A DNA stretch of 37,360 nt from an uncultured Ruminococcus sp. (GCA_947629455.1 CANRDT010000021.1:1-37360), one strand, 5' to 3'. Positions 1 to 7,497 are shown, counted from the first letter of the stretch. Notes: a model not told the origin generated them from the letters alone. Translations and numbers: made by a program.

Positions 1-108
1 AAAGTACGGGCGCTGCCCTCTAAAACGAATCCGAGGTATGTTTCTATCTACTGGGTGAGGGAATGGTTCGGACTGCTTAAACTGATGATAACGCGCGATC
101 TGAAATGA
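1..108 (+). CDS. C-terminal end of an unidentified protein (cut by window start)
   Basis: Frame 1 is open from the first base to a TGA at 106-108 and gives 35 residues containing YVSIYWVREWFGLLKL, ending in TRDLK. The run of aromatic and hydrophobic residues with scattered Lys/Arg is compatible with a membrane-proximal or amphipathic C-terminus. Too little is present to name a family. It is read as a real gene end because the frame is open from the edge, its codons look like those of neighbouring genes, and non-coding repeat sequence begins soon after the stop. Confidence 0.5.
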   Translation, partial: KVRALPSKTNPRYVSIYWVREWFGLLKLMITRDLK

Positions 109-133
109 AGCGTCAAAAAATCTTCTCCGCCAC

Positions 134-162
134 TTGAAAAATGATCGGCGATGTGGTACAAT
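134..162 (+). promoter_or_regulatory. Predicted sigma-A promoter upstream of the first repeat copy
   Basis: TTGAAA (134-139), a 17-base spacer and TACAAT (157-162). If active, transcription would start near 169, run through the structured repeat at 164-592 and reach serS with an untranslated leader of about 530 bases. No better serS promoter was seen closer to the gene. It could also be a chance match. Confidence 0.45.
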
Positions 163-163
163 A

Positions 164-592
164 GAAGTTAGGAGTTAGAAATAAGAAGTAAGAGCAGCTC
201 CGCAGATTGATCTCACGCTCCGCAATTGAGGTGTAAATGAAGTCGGCATATTAAAAAGGTTTTGGCTCCAGCCTTTTCCTTAAAAAGGCTGGCAGGGTCA
301 AGGGACAGCGTCCCTTGTCGTCGCCCGCAGGCGACGAAACACCCCAAACCGTCTGCGCTCCGCAAGGGGTGAATTTCAAAACAGTCCGGTGGACTGTTTT
401 GAAAGAGGGGACGACCTGTAAGAGAGGGCGTCCCCTAAGTCAAGTCGGTATTTCTTTCTCTCTGCCGCTTGCGGCAGAGGGCAAAGACCTTGGAAATCGG
501 GCGGTTGAAATTTATTGTGGCAATAAATTTTAATGATCTGAGAGAAAGAAAAATTGCCGACCGCATAATGCCGGCAGAGGAAAACAGCTTTT
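164..592 (+). repeat. Structured intergenic repeat, copy A
   Basis: Member of a modular repeat family seen at least five times in the window. It opens with purine-rich 7-8-base near-tandem units (TAAGAAG-like, 164-196) and a CTCCGCA-TTGAT segment. Hairpins follow: CCAGCCTTTT/AAAAGGCTGG (268-277/283-292), AAGGGAC/GTCCCTT (300-306/310-316), CGTCGCC/GGCGACG (319-325/330-336), a 14-base-pair stem with GGT loop (374-387/391-404), AGGGGACG/CGTCCCCT (406-413/429-436) and CTGCCGC/GCGGCAG (462-468/471-477). The 3' part (480-592, GACCTTGGAAATCGGGCGG through GCCGACCGCATAATGCCGG) is shared with the copy at 33950. No protein is encoded. Confidence 0.85.
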
Positions 593-699
593 GATGTATA
601 TTCTTCGCAATTGGCGGAGAGCATACCACGAAACAGACTGTAATAAAAATAAAATTTATCTTGTATATATGACAATATTAAATATAAGGAGTAGTAAAA

Positions 700-1980
700 A
701 TGCTGGACATAAAGCTTGTAAGAAACGATCCCGAAATGGTAAAGGAAAATATCAGGAAAAAATTTCAGGACGAAAAACTTGTTCTTGTCGATGAGGTAGT
801 CGAAAAGGATAAGGAATACCGCGCTGCAAAAACGCGCTGCGACGAGCTGAGGGCAAAGCGCAACACTATGAGCAAGCAGATCGGCGGACTTATGGCAAAG
901 GGACAGAAAGAGGACGCGGAAAAGGTAAAGCAGGAGGTAAAGGCTATCGGCGAGGAGCTTGAACAGCTCGAAGTCAGAGAATCTCAGCTTGAGGGCGAAA
1001 TAAGAGAAAGAATGCTCGTTATCCCGAACATTATCGACCCCTCCGTGCCGATCGGAAAAGACGATTCCGAAAATGTTGAGATAGAGAAATTCGGCGAGCC
1101 TTTTGTACCCGATTTTGAAGTGCCTTATCATGTTGACATTATGGAAAAGCTTGACGGCATCGACCTCGATTCCGCGCGAAAGACCAGCGGCAACGGATTT
1201 TATTATCTCAAGGGCGATATTGCAAGACTTCACTCCTCGATACTTTCGTATGCAAGGGACTTTATGATAGACCGCGGATTTACCTACTACATTCCGCCGT
1301 TTATGATACGTTCGGATGTGGTGACGGGCGTTATGAGCTTTGCGGAAATGGAGGGTATGATGTATAAGATAGAGGGGGAGGATCTCTATCTTATCGGAAC
1401 GAGCGAACATTCTATGATAGGAAAGTTTATAGATACCATTCTGCCGGAATCCGCTCTGCCGCAGACGCTGACAAGCTATTCCCCCTGTTTCAGAAAGGAA
1501 GTCGGCGCGCACGGAATAGAGGAACGCGGCGTTTACAGGATACACCAATTTGAAAAGCAGGAAATGATCGTAGTCTGCAAGCCGGAGGAGAGTATGCAGT
1601 GGTACGATAAGCTGTGGCAGAACAGCGTTGATTTCTTCCGCTCGCTTGACATTCCCGTCCGCACTCTGGAATGCTGCTCGGGCGATCTTGCCGATCTGAA
1701 AGTCAAGAGCTGCGACGTTGAGGCGTGGAGCCCGAGGCAGAAAAAGTATTTTGAAGTCGGTTCATGCTCAAATCTCGGCGACGCTCAGGCAAGGCGGCTG
1801 GGTATACGCATAAAGGGAGAAAACGGCGGAAAATACTTCGCGCACACTCTCAACAACACGGTGGTCGCTCCCCCGAGAATGCTTATTGCGTTTCTGGAGA
1901 ACAATCTCAACGAGGACGGCAGCGTGCGTATCCCGAAACCTCTCAGAATGTATATGGGCGGCAAAGAGGTCATAGGATAA
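700..1980 (+). CDS. serS: Seryl-tRNA synthetase
   Basis: Cytoplasmic class II aminoacyl-tRNA synthetase that charges tRNA-Ser (and tRNA-Sec) with serine. The 426 residues match the usual length. Residues 1-110 form the charged, Lys/Glu-rich N-terminal coiled-coil arm that grips the long variable arm of the tRNA. The catalytic core has the serine-site GTSEHSMIG, motif 2 (FRKEVGAHGIEERGVYRIHQF) and motif 3 (APPRMLIAFLENN). The NNTVVAPPR form of motif 3 differs from the NGSGLAVPR form of the E. coli enzyme and, as I recall it, fits a subtype seen in anaerobic Firmicutes. The ATG follows AAGGAG (687-692). No T-box was found in the long upstream region, which is occupied by repeat A. Confidence 0.97.
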   Translation: MLDIKLVRNDPEMVKENIRKKFQDEKLVLVDEVVEKDKEYRAAKTRCDELRAKRNTMSKQIGGLMAKGQKEDAEKVKQEVKAIGEELEQLEVRESQLEGEIRERMLVIPNIIDPSVPIGKDDSENVEIEKFGEPFVPDFEVPYHVDIMEKLDGIDLDSARKTSGNGFYYLKGDIARLHSSILSYARDFMIDRGFTYYIPPFMIRSDVVTGVMSFAEMEGMMYKIEGEDLYLIGTSEHSMIGKFIDTILPESALPQTLTSYSPCFRKEVGAHGIEERGVYRIHQFEKQEMIVVCKPEESMQWYDKLWQNSVDFFRSLDIPVRTLECCSGDLADLKVKSCDVEAWSPRQKKYFEVGSCSNLGDAQARRLGIRIKGENGGKYFAHTLNNTVVAPPRMLIAFLENNLNEDGSVRIPKPLRMYMGGKEVIG

Positions 1981-2005
1981 AATAAAATATACACATTCAA
2001 AACAG

Positions 2006-2048
2006 GCTGTTATTCCCCCAAAAATCGGGGAATAGCAGCTCATTATTT
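2006..2048 (+). terminator. Hairpin after serS, probable terminator
   Basis: 13-base-pair stem GCTGTTATTCCCC (2006-2018) with GGGGAATAGCAGC (2027-2039), one G-U pair, followed by a modest T-containing tail. The TTATTCCCC/GGGGAATA core is the same hairpin type found at the end of repeat copies at 7098 and 11011, so it may be a repeat-derived terminator. Confidence 0.55.
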
Positions 2049-2181
2049 ATGATATTTCTGCGGCAGAATACACTTTTAAAAAGTTATTTTATATTTTAAA
2101 ATGGAATTTCGTTAAGGCATAACGATACAAAAACTAAAAAGCATTACAATACCGCGATGTATTTTTTGTGCAAAAATACCT

Positions 2182-2210
2182 TTGAAAACGGCGAGTAAAT
2201 GTGTTATAAT
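2182..2210 (+). promoter_or_regulatory. Sigma-A promoter of the CarD-like gene
   Basis: TTGAAA (2182-2187), 17-base spacer, TATAAT (2205-2210). It lies 80 bases upstream of the chosen start codon, so a leader of about 70 bases is expected. Confidence 0.8.
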
Positions 2211-2222
2211 ATTATCAGAGAA

Positions 2223-2276
2223 CGTGTAGCAGCTGATGCGTAAGTCCGGTTACTGCTATGCGTTTTATTTTTTTAG
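2223..2276 (+). promoter_or_regulatory. Terminator-like hairpin in the leader of the CarD-like gene
   Basis: CGTGTAGCAG (2223-2232) pairs over 10 positions (two G-U) with CTGCTATGCG (2253-2262) and is followed directly by TTTTATTTTTTTAG. This looks like an intrinsic terminator lying between the promoter and the ribosome binding site, which suggests transcription attenuation of the downstream regulator. Confidence 0.6.
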
Positions 2277-2289
2277 CGAGGTGATACTT

Positions 2290-2787
2290 ATGTATAATGT
2301 CAATGATGTCGTAATGTATGGTTCGTTCGGGATATGTAAGATCACGGCGATAGAAAAGCGCGATCTCACGGGAAAAGAGCAGGAGTATTATATTCTCAGG
2401 CATTTAAATTCTGATAAAAATATTTTCTACGTTCCCACAAATAACAAGGCTACGCTCAGCAAAATACACCCGATATGCTCAAAGCCGGACGTTGACGCGC
2501 TTATCTCACAAATGGATTCGGAGGAGCTTATCTGGATAGACAATGACATAAAGCGCAAGGAGGAATACAGCCGTATCATAAAGGACGCGGATAAGCATGA
2601 AGTCATCAGGCTTGTGAAAACGCTTTATCTTCGCCGCAAGGAGCTTAGTGAAAGCGGAAAGAAGCTGCGCTCCGCCGACGAGAATTATTTTAATATCGCG
2701 GAGAATATGCTTTTTGAGGAGTTCGCCTACGCTCTCGGCATAGATACGAGCGAGGTCGCAGATTATATAAAAAAGCATATAGCCTGA
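2290..2787 (+). CDS. CarD family transcriptional regulator
   Basis: 165 residues. The N-terminal part (about 1-60, MYNVNDVVMYGSFGICKI onward) is a CarD/TRCF-type RNA polymerase-interaction domain, a Tudor-like fold that binds the beta subunit. The C-terminal half (about 70-165) is helical and rich in charged residues, with RLVKTLYLRRKEL and ENMLFEEFAYALGI, as in the CarD/CdnL helical domain that contacts promoter DNA. Known members stabilise open complexes at many promoters; the target genes here are unknown. The start was placed at 2290, after GCGAGGTG. An in-frame upstream ATG at 2236 lies inside the leader hairpin and lacks a ribosome binding site. The gene stands alone with its own promoter and attenuator-like leader. 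Confidence 0.88.
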   Translation: MYNVNDVVMYGSFGICKITAIEKRDLTGKEQEYYILRHLNSDKNIFYVPTNNKATLSKIHPICSKPDVDALISQMDSEELIWIDNDIKRKEEYSRIIKDADKHEVIRLVKTLYLRRKELSESGKKLRSADENYFNIAENMLFEEFAYALGIDTSEVADYIKKHIA

Positions 2788-2866
2788 TTTTCTAAGATAT
2801 TTGAGGCAGCGGAAAAGTTTGGTGTTGGGATATGTTTATAAGATAAGAGATACGGCAATTTGTTTA

Positions 2867-2909
2867 AAATGCGGCGGAGCAGATGATTTTTGAGTTTTCC
2901 GCCGCATTT
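2867..2909. other. Inverted repeat downstream of the CarD-like gene
   Basis: Perfect 12-base stem AAATGCGGCGGA (2867-2878) / TCCGCCGCATTT (2898-2909) with a 19-base loop. It could end the CarD transcript, although the tail is not T-rich. The stretch between 2787 and the next promoter at 2953 holds nothing else recognisable. Confidence 0.45.
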
Positions 2910-2952
2910 GCATTACTTATAATACGATTTTCCGAAAGCGGTCATTCCCCCC

Positions 2953-2981
2953 TTGACATTCACACAAAACTGTGGTATACT
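2953..2981 (+). promoter_or_regulatory. Consensus sigma-A promoter for the PnuC-family gene
   Basis: Perfect TTGACA (2953-2958), 17-base spacer and TATACT (2976-2981). Start of transcription is expected near 2988, immediately before the structured leader at 2992. Confidence 0.88.
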
Positions 2982-2991
2982 CGTCACAGTA

Positions 2992-3219
2992 ACGCCTGAC
3001 AGCTGCCGTCCTCCGACGGTGTGCCGTGGGACAAATGCCCGCAAATTCAGGCGTCTACCCACGCTGATCGACGTATCTTCGCCGTCGCTGTGACGGGGAC
3101 TGCCGGGCTGAAAACCCTGTTAGCGTCAATCGGTTCATCAACGCTGATCGGCTCGCCGCCGTCTTTTGACCGTGCGCCGTGGGACTGAAAACCCAAATCA
3201 CCGATCGGCGTTATTTTTA
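2992..3219 (+). ncRNA. Structured leader with three tandem domains, candidate riboswitch of unknown class
   Basis: Three consecutive segments of about 63-71 bases, each closed by its own stem: ACGCCTGA/TCAGGCGT (2992-2999/3047-3054), ACGCTGA/TTAGCGT (3061-3067/3120-3126) and ACGCTGATCGG/CCGATCGGCGT (3141-3151/3201-3211). Each holds a 5' hairpin (clear in the first two: GCCGTC/GACGGT at 3004-3020, CGACG/CGTCG at 3069-3087) and a 3' GGG-AC-(N)-AAA-CCC type hairpin, with GCCGTGGGAC repeated at 3023 and 3176. The third stem is followed by TTATTTTTAT. Alternative stems between domains (3120-3126 with 3141-3147; 3051-3054 with 3061-3064) would exclude the domain stems, as expected for a switch. The sequence does not fit the TPP, FMN, cobalamin, ZTP, preQ1 or guanidine motifs I can recall. 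Confidence 0.65.
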
Positions 3220-3255
3220 TGCACCAAACAGTTTGATTTTACAGGTAAGATTCTT

Positions 3256-4029
3256 ATGCTAAAAATTATTCTGACGACCGCTGCGGCAGGCGCTGCGCTT
3301 TTCGCGGTCATCATTTTCGGAAATTGTATTTCACACCGCAGCCGCGGGAAAAAGTCCGCCGTTTTTGAAAACTTTTCGCGCAAAGATATGACTCTGTGGA
3401 TAGTGTCGCTGTGTACTCTTGTCATTTCAAATGCGATTTCGGGGAATGCCGATCCGCTCACCCTCACGGCAACGCTGATCGGCGTTACTTCCCTGATATT
3501 TGCCGCGAAAGGCGACCTGCTTTCGCAGCTGATGATGATAATTTTCAGCGTGCTTTACGGGATAATTTCATATCGTTTTCACTATTGGGGAGAAATGATA
3601 ACATATTTGGGAATGACTTTGCCGATGGCGGTCTGGTCAGCGGTGACGTGGTACAAAAATCCTTCAAAAAATAATCAAAATGAAGTGGCAATTCAAAAGC
3701 TGAAACAAAAGCAGATTTTAATTCTCGTAATTTCGACTGCAATTGTTACTTTTGTGTTTTATTTTATCCTGAGATCGCTTGATACTCCCAACATTATATT
3801 CAGCGTTTTCTCAGTAACTACGAGCTTTGCCGCCGCCTCGCTGACTATGCTGCGCTCACCTTATTTCGCTTTGGCATACGCAGCAAATGACATTGTTCTT
3901 ATCGTTTTATGGGTATTTGCATCTGCAAAAGACCCTGATTTTATCCCCGTTGCCGTCAATTTTATTATATTCTTTTTTAACGATCTTTACGGATTTTTAT
4001 GCTGGAGAAAAAGAGAAGAAATTCAGTGA
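3256..4029 (+). CDS. PnuC family vitamin/nucleoside transporter
   Basis: 257 residues, almost wholly hydrophobic, with about eight membrane segments. The arrangement of SYRFHYWGEM, a W-x4-W (WSAVTW) before a KNPS loop, and a C-terminal NDLYGFLCWRKREE fits the PnuC family. Members facilitate uptake of nicotinamide riboside (PnuC), thiamine (PnuT) or riboflavin (PnuX), with the substrate trapped by phosphorylation in the cytosol. The substrate cannot be read from the sequence and no kinase gene is adjacent. The start at 3256 (after AGGTAA) is preferred over an upstream in-frame start at 3166, which lies inside the third leader domain. A/T-rich codons (AAA, ATT, TTT) are commoner than in the translation operon. 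Confidence 0.72.
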   Translation: MLKIILTTAAAGAALFAVIIFGNCISHRSRGKKSAVFENFSRKDMTLWIVSLCTLVISNAISGNADPLTLTATLIGVTSLIFAAKGDLLSQLMMIIFSVLYGIISYRFHYWGEMITYLGMTLPMAVWSAVTWYKNPSKNNQNEVAIQKLKQKQILILVISTAIVTFVFYFILRSLDTPNIIFSVFSVTTSFAAASLTMLRSPYFALAYAANDIVLIVLWVFASAKDPDFIPVAVNFIIFFFNDLYGFLCWRKREEIQ

Positions 4030-4205
4030 AAAATTTATCAAAAATTGTTTTGTTTTGCTTTGGATATTTCTTTATTTTATCCTTTTATATGCAGATTTTT
4101 TTGCAAAATTAAAGCAAATTTTAAAGTATCGGCAATACACATTTATCAATAATGTTTTTCGCTTTGGGATATGATCATCACCTAATATTTGAAAGGAAAA
4201 TCAAA

Positions 4206-5180
4206 ATGACTGTGATCGTTACCGGCGGCGCGGGATTTATCGGCTCAAATTTTATTTTTTATATGCTGAAAAATCACCCGAATTACCGCATAATTTGCCT
4301 TGATAAATTGACTTACGCAGGGAATTTGTCCACTCTCAAAAGCGTTATGGACAAGCCGAATTTCAGATTTGTAAAAGCTGATATTTGCGATCGCGAGGGC
4401 GTTTACAAATTATTTGAAGAAGAAAGACCCGATGTTGTTGTAAACTTTGCGGCGGAATCTCACGTTGACCGCTCAATTGAAGATCCCGAAATTTTTTTGA
4501 AAACTAATATTTTGGGAACGCAGGTGCTTATGGACGCTTGCCGCAAGTACGGCATAACACGTTATCATCAGGTTTCTACAGATGAAGTTTACGGCGATCT
4601 TCCGCTTGACCCTCCCGACCTGTTATTCACGGAAGATACGCCGATAAGCCCCTCAAATCCATATTCCGCGTCAAAGGCAAGCGCTGATCTGTTGGCGCTT
4701 GCGTACCATAGGACTTACGGTTTGCCCGTCACGATCTCAAGATGTTCCAACAATTACGGGTCTTATCATTTTCCCGAAAAATTGATACCATTAATTATCA
4801 CAAATGCGCTAAATAACAAGCCTTTGCCCGTTTACGGAAATGGCGAAAATATCCGCGATTGGCTGTATGTTGAAGACCATTGCAGGGCAATTGATCTGAT
4901 AATTCACAAAGGTAAAATCGGCGAAATTTACAACGTCGGCGGACATAATGAGATGAAAAATATCGACATTGTGAAATTGATCTGCAAGCAGCTCGGCAAG
5001 CCTGAAAGCCTTATCACACATGTTGAGGATAGAAAAGGTCACGATATGCGCTATGCAATAGACCCCACCAAAATTCACAACGAATTGGGTTGGCTGCCCG
5101 AGACAAAATTTGATGACGGTATAAAGAAAACAATAAAATGGTATCTCGAAAATCGGGAATGGTGGGAAAAACTGCGCTGA
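4206..5180 (+). CDS. rfbB: dTDP-glucose 4,6-dehydratase
   Basis: Cytosolic extended short-chain dehydrogenase that converts dTDP-glucose to dTDP-4-keto-6-deoxyglucose, the entry step to dTDP-rhamnose and related deoxysugars of cell-surface glycans. The 324 residues carry the NAD-binding GGAGFIGSN at the N-terminus, DKLTYAGN, the active-site STDEVYGDL, YSASK (Tyr-x3-Lys) and RCSNNYG, all diagnostic. The ATG at 4206 follows AAAGGA; longer upstream readings lack a ribosome binding site. Other rml genes (rfbA, rfbC, rfbD) are not in the window, so this is an orphan copy or is separated from its pathway. Codon use is A/T-rich, like the PnuC-family gene before it. The 176-base gap before it is A/T-rich with no clear signal. 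Confidence 0.95.
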   Translation: MTVIVTGGAGFIGSNFIFYMLKNHPNYRIICLDKLTYAGNLSTLKSVMDKPNFRFVKADICDREGVYKLFEEERPDVVVNFAAESHVDRSIEDPEIFLKTNILGTQVLMDACRKYGITRYHQVSTDEVYGDLPLDPPDLLFTEDTPISPSNPYSASKASADLLALAYHRTYGLPVTISRCSNNYGSYHFPEKLIPLIITNALNNKPLPVYGNGENIRDWLYVEDHCRAIDLIIHKGKIGEIYNVGGHNEMKNIDIVKLICKQLGKPESLITHVEDRKGHDMRYAIDPTKIHNELGWLPETKFDDGIKKTIKWYLENREWWEKLR

Positions 5181-5448
5181 AATCAGTTGTTTTTTGAAAA
5201 TTTGAAATGTAGTTCGGAAATACGGATATTTATTTTTAAGATCTTATAAAGTGAGAATCAATTTTGAAATATTGTGTTGGCATTTTTTATGTATTATATT
5301 TCAGCGAATCTGTCTCACTTTTTATTATTTTTCCTCCTCGGCGGCAGGAAAATGCTTTAGAAACTCAACCTTCACGACCTTTGCCATATGCTCTCCCCCA
5401 CAAAAAAACTCTGCTGTAAAATCAGTATCATATCTTTATTTTCCATAC
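5181..5448. other. A/T-rich intergenic region with degraded repeat-like sequence
   Basis: No gene is seen. The segment from AATCAATTTT near 5256 to TTATTTTTCCTCC near 5336 is loosely similar to 29228-29312, including the TTATTTTTCCTCC module next to a GGCGG arm. It looks like a decayed copy of the same intergenic sequence. The similarity was judged by eye and is approximate. Confidence 0.35.
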
Positions 5449-5478
5449 AAAAAAGGAGACCGATGCAGTCTCCTTTTT
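5449..5478. terminator. Bidirectional intrinsic terminator between rfbB and the SseB-like gene
   Basis: AAAAAAGGAGAC (5449-5460), 7-base loop, GTCTCCTTTTT (5468-5478). The A-run on one side and T-run on the other allow termination of converging transcripts from both strands. It lies 15 bases past the stop codon of the minus-strand gene. Confidence 0.85.
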
Positions 5479-5492
5479 GTTTTCATAACTTT

Positions 5493-6077
5493 TTACTCTT
5501 CGGGATTTTCATTCGTGGTCATGGTTATATCCGGCTTGTGCTCTTCATTCTGAGAATTTTCCGCCTGAGAATTTTCCGCCGCCTTTGCCGCCTGTGCACG
5601 CTGCTGACGAACGCGTATCAGCGTCTGCTTGATCGACTCCAGCATTTCCTTGGTGAACGGGAGATTCTCGTGCATGGGATTAAGTACAAAACCGACCACG
5701 TTCGGCGTTTTCTCGGTCAGCGCGGCGATGTCCGCAAAACGCATTGCAAAGCTCTGGTACTTCTGCTCCGTCTTGAACTTCATAAGCTCCTCTCCGTCCG
5801 TGAACACGGGGAAAAACGTACCCCTTTCCTTGTGGGTGATGAGGAGGAATTTCGCCTGCGGCTTGTCCTCAAATTTAACGTGATTCTCCGCGTCGGCGAC
5901 AAGCTGCGTGTTCTTGCTTATCATAGCCGGAACGAGAAAAGTTCCGCGCAGCGCAAGGTTTATGACCTTGTTCTGCGTTTCGGGAGAGAAATTCGCCCTC
6001 ATTTCCGCGATCGCTTCGACAAGCTCGGGATTGGTTATCGGCTTGCGCTGATTCTGATTCTGATTTTCATTTGCCAT
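5493..6077 (-). CDS. SseB N-terminal domain-like protein
   Basis: 194 residues. Residues about 15-150 resemble the SseB N-terminal domain (SseB_N): an LRGTFLVPA strand, KFLLITHKERGTFFPVFTDGEELMKF and NVVGFVLNPMHENLPFTKEML. The domain is named after an enhanced-serine-sensitivity protein and is found in many bacteria without a firm biochemical role. The C-terminal 40 residues are low-complexity, rich in Gln, Ala, Glu and Asn, and probably disordered; an Asn/Gln tract also follows the start Met. No signal peptide or membrane segment is present. AAGGAGT precedes the ATG. It sits 5 bases downstream of the glycosyltransferase gene, so the two are probably co-transcribed. Confidence 0.75.
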   Translation of the reverse strand: MANENQNQNQRKPITNPELVEAIAEMRANFSPETQNKVINLALRGTFLVPAMISKNTQLVADAENHVKFEDKPQAKFLLITHKERGTFFPVFTDGEELMKFKTEQKYQSFAMRFADIAALTEKTPNVVGFVLNPMHENLPFTKEMLESIKQTLIRVRQQRAQAAKAAENSQAENSQNEEHKPDITMTTNENPEE

Positions 6078-6082
6078 TTTCT

Positions 6083-7033
6083 TTACTCCTTCTCTTCGAG
6101 ATTGGTTTCGATAATAAATTTCGGACGCTCTTTCGTTTCGAGATATATCTTTCCGATATATTCACCGATAATGCCGATCGCGAGCAGCTGTAAGCCGCCC
6201 AGCGCCCAGACGGAAACGACCGTAGTCGTCCAGCCGTGGACTGTCCTGCCCATTGCGTGGATCATGAGGAAGTATATCAGCATTATGACGGACACAAGAA
6301 AGATACTTATGCCGAGCGCCGTGATGAAACGTATCGGCTTGACCGACAGGGAGGTTATTCCCTCGACCGCGAACGAGATCATTTTTTTCAGCGGATATTT
6401 CGATTCGCCTGCCTGACGTTCGTTGCGGACGTAGGTCACGATGTCGCTCTTGAAACCGAGCATGGGCACCATTCCGCGCAGAAAGAGGTTGACTTCCTTA
6501 AACTCTGCGAGCGCGTCGACCGCCCTGCGGCTCATAAGACGGTAATCGGCGTGGTTGTAGGTTATCTCGACGCCGAGAGCCGCAAGCAGTTTGTAATATG
6601 CCTGCGCGGTATTGCGTTTGAACTTAGTATCCTTTTCTCTTGACGATCTTACGCCGTACACGATGTCGCAGCCCTCGGCGCGTTTTTCCAGAAAGCCGTC
6701 CACCGCGTTTATGTCGTCCTGAAGATCGGCGTCCATGGAAACTATAATGTCGGCGTAGTTCCTTGCGGTCATAAGTCCTGCAAGCAGCGCGTTCTGATGT
6801 CCCTTGTTGCGCGAGAGCTTGAGTCCCGTAAAGAGCGGACTGAGCTCGTGCAGTTTTTCGATGATCTCCCAGGTCTTATCCTTTGAGCCGTCGTCCACGA
6901 ACATCACTTTGCTGTCTGAACGTATCTTTCCGTCGTCTATAAGAGCGTTCATTTTCTGCATAAGAGCCTTTGCCGTAATGGGCAGCATTGGCTCTTCATT
7001 ATAGCATGGAATAACGATATAAAGCGTTTCCAT
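6083..7033 (-). CDS. GT2 family membrane glycosyltransferase (GtrB/YkcC-like)
   Basis: 316 residues. The GT-A domain begins at the N-terminus with IVIPCYNEE and contains VDDGSKD (46-52), the metal-binding DADLQDD (101-107) and an ERQAGESKYP acceptor loop (205-214). Two C-terminal membrane helices (about 236-258 and 270-294) and the final EYIGKIYLETKERP are typical of polyprenyl-phosphate glycosyltransferases, which charge undecaprenyl phosphate with a sugar on the inner membrane face. The sugar is unknown. The start is preceded by AAAGGGGAA. It is first of a two-gene unit with the SseB-like gene. No clear promoter was found, and repeat copy B lies just upstream. Confidence 0.88.
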   Translation of the reverse strand: METLYIVIPCYNEEPMLPITAKALMQKMNALIDDGKIRSDSKVMFVDDGSKDKTWEIIEKLHELSPLFTGLKLSRNKGHQNALLAGLMTARNYADIIVSMDADLQDDINAVDGFLEKRAEGCDIVYGVRSSREKDTKFKRNTAQAYYKLLAALGVEITYNHADYRLMSRRAVDALAEFKEVNLFLRGMVPMLGFKSDIVTYVRNERQAGESKYPLKKMISFAVEGITSLSVKPIRFITALGISIFLVSVIMLIYFLMIHAMGRTVHGWTTTVVSVWALGGLQLLAIGIIGEYIGKIYLETKERPKFIIETNLEEKE

Positions 7034-7097
7034 TTTTGTTATTCCCCTTTCGCAAATGCGTTTTTATTTTTCCTCCGCCGCAAGCGGTGAGTTTTAG

Positions 7098-7497
7098 ATA
7101 ATGCTGTTCCCCCCCTTGGGGAAAATAACGTTTGATATATACGGGCAATATTTTCGGTAATAAGTTCATATCTGCCGTCATAAATGACGGCGGTAACAAA
7201 TGCCGTTCATAGTAGGGAAAGCGCTCTCTTGCAAGCGCTTTCCCTCTTACCAAACAGTCCACCGGACTGTTTGGTAATTCACCCTTTTCAGAGCGCCTCC
7301 GTATGGGGTATTTCGCCGTCTGCGGACGGCGACGATGGGCTCTGCCCCTCGACCCCGCCAGCCTTTTTAAGGAAAAGGCTGGAGCGAAAACCTTTTTGAT
7401 ATGCCGACTTCGTTTTCTTCAAAACTGCGGAGCGTGAAATCAAAGCTTGTTAACTACTCTTACCTCTGTTCTCTAACCTCTTATCTCTAATTGGTAA
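7098..7497 (-). repeat. Structured intergenic repeat, copy B (minus orientation)
   Basis: Read on the minus strand it has the same module order as copy C. Plus-strand positions of stems: TTACCAAACAGTCC/GGACTGTTTGGTAA (7247-7260/7264-7277), AGGGAAAGCGC/GCGCTTTCCCT (7214-7224/7235-7245), GCCGTCA/TGACGGC (7174-7180/7185-7191), CGCCGTC/GACGGCG (7314-7320/7325-7331) and CCAGCCTTTT/AAAAGGCTGG (7358-7367/7373-7382). The purine-rich short repeats at its 5' end (about 7450-7497) run into the last codons and stop of tatD. Confidence 0.88.

Noticed and set aside
164-196. CRISPR-like short repeats
   Set aside because: The TAAGAAG-type units are 7-8 bases, imperfect and without spacers; they are one module of the intergenic repeat.
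164-699. T-box leader for serS
   Set aside because: No AGGGTGGNACCGCG-type T-box sequence or antiterminator; the region is explained by repeat copy A.
376-1548. 390-residue open frame on the minus strand across repeat A and serS
   Set aside because: Antisense to serS and crosses non-coding repeat sequence; no motif.
2992-3219. TPP riboswitch before the PnuC-family gene
   Set aside because: Only a partial look-alike (GGGG...GGGCTGA-AAACCC) in the second domain; the conserved 3' half with CCTGATCTGG...ACCAGCG is missing and the three-domain repeat is not TPP-like.
3471-3486. Fourth copy of the leader domain inside the PnuC-family coding sequence
   Set aside because: AACGCTGATCGGCGTT repeats the ends of the third domain but has no internal hairpins and fits the reading frame; probably coincidence.
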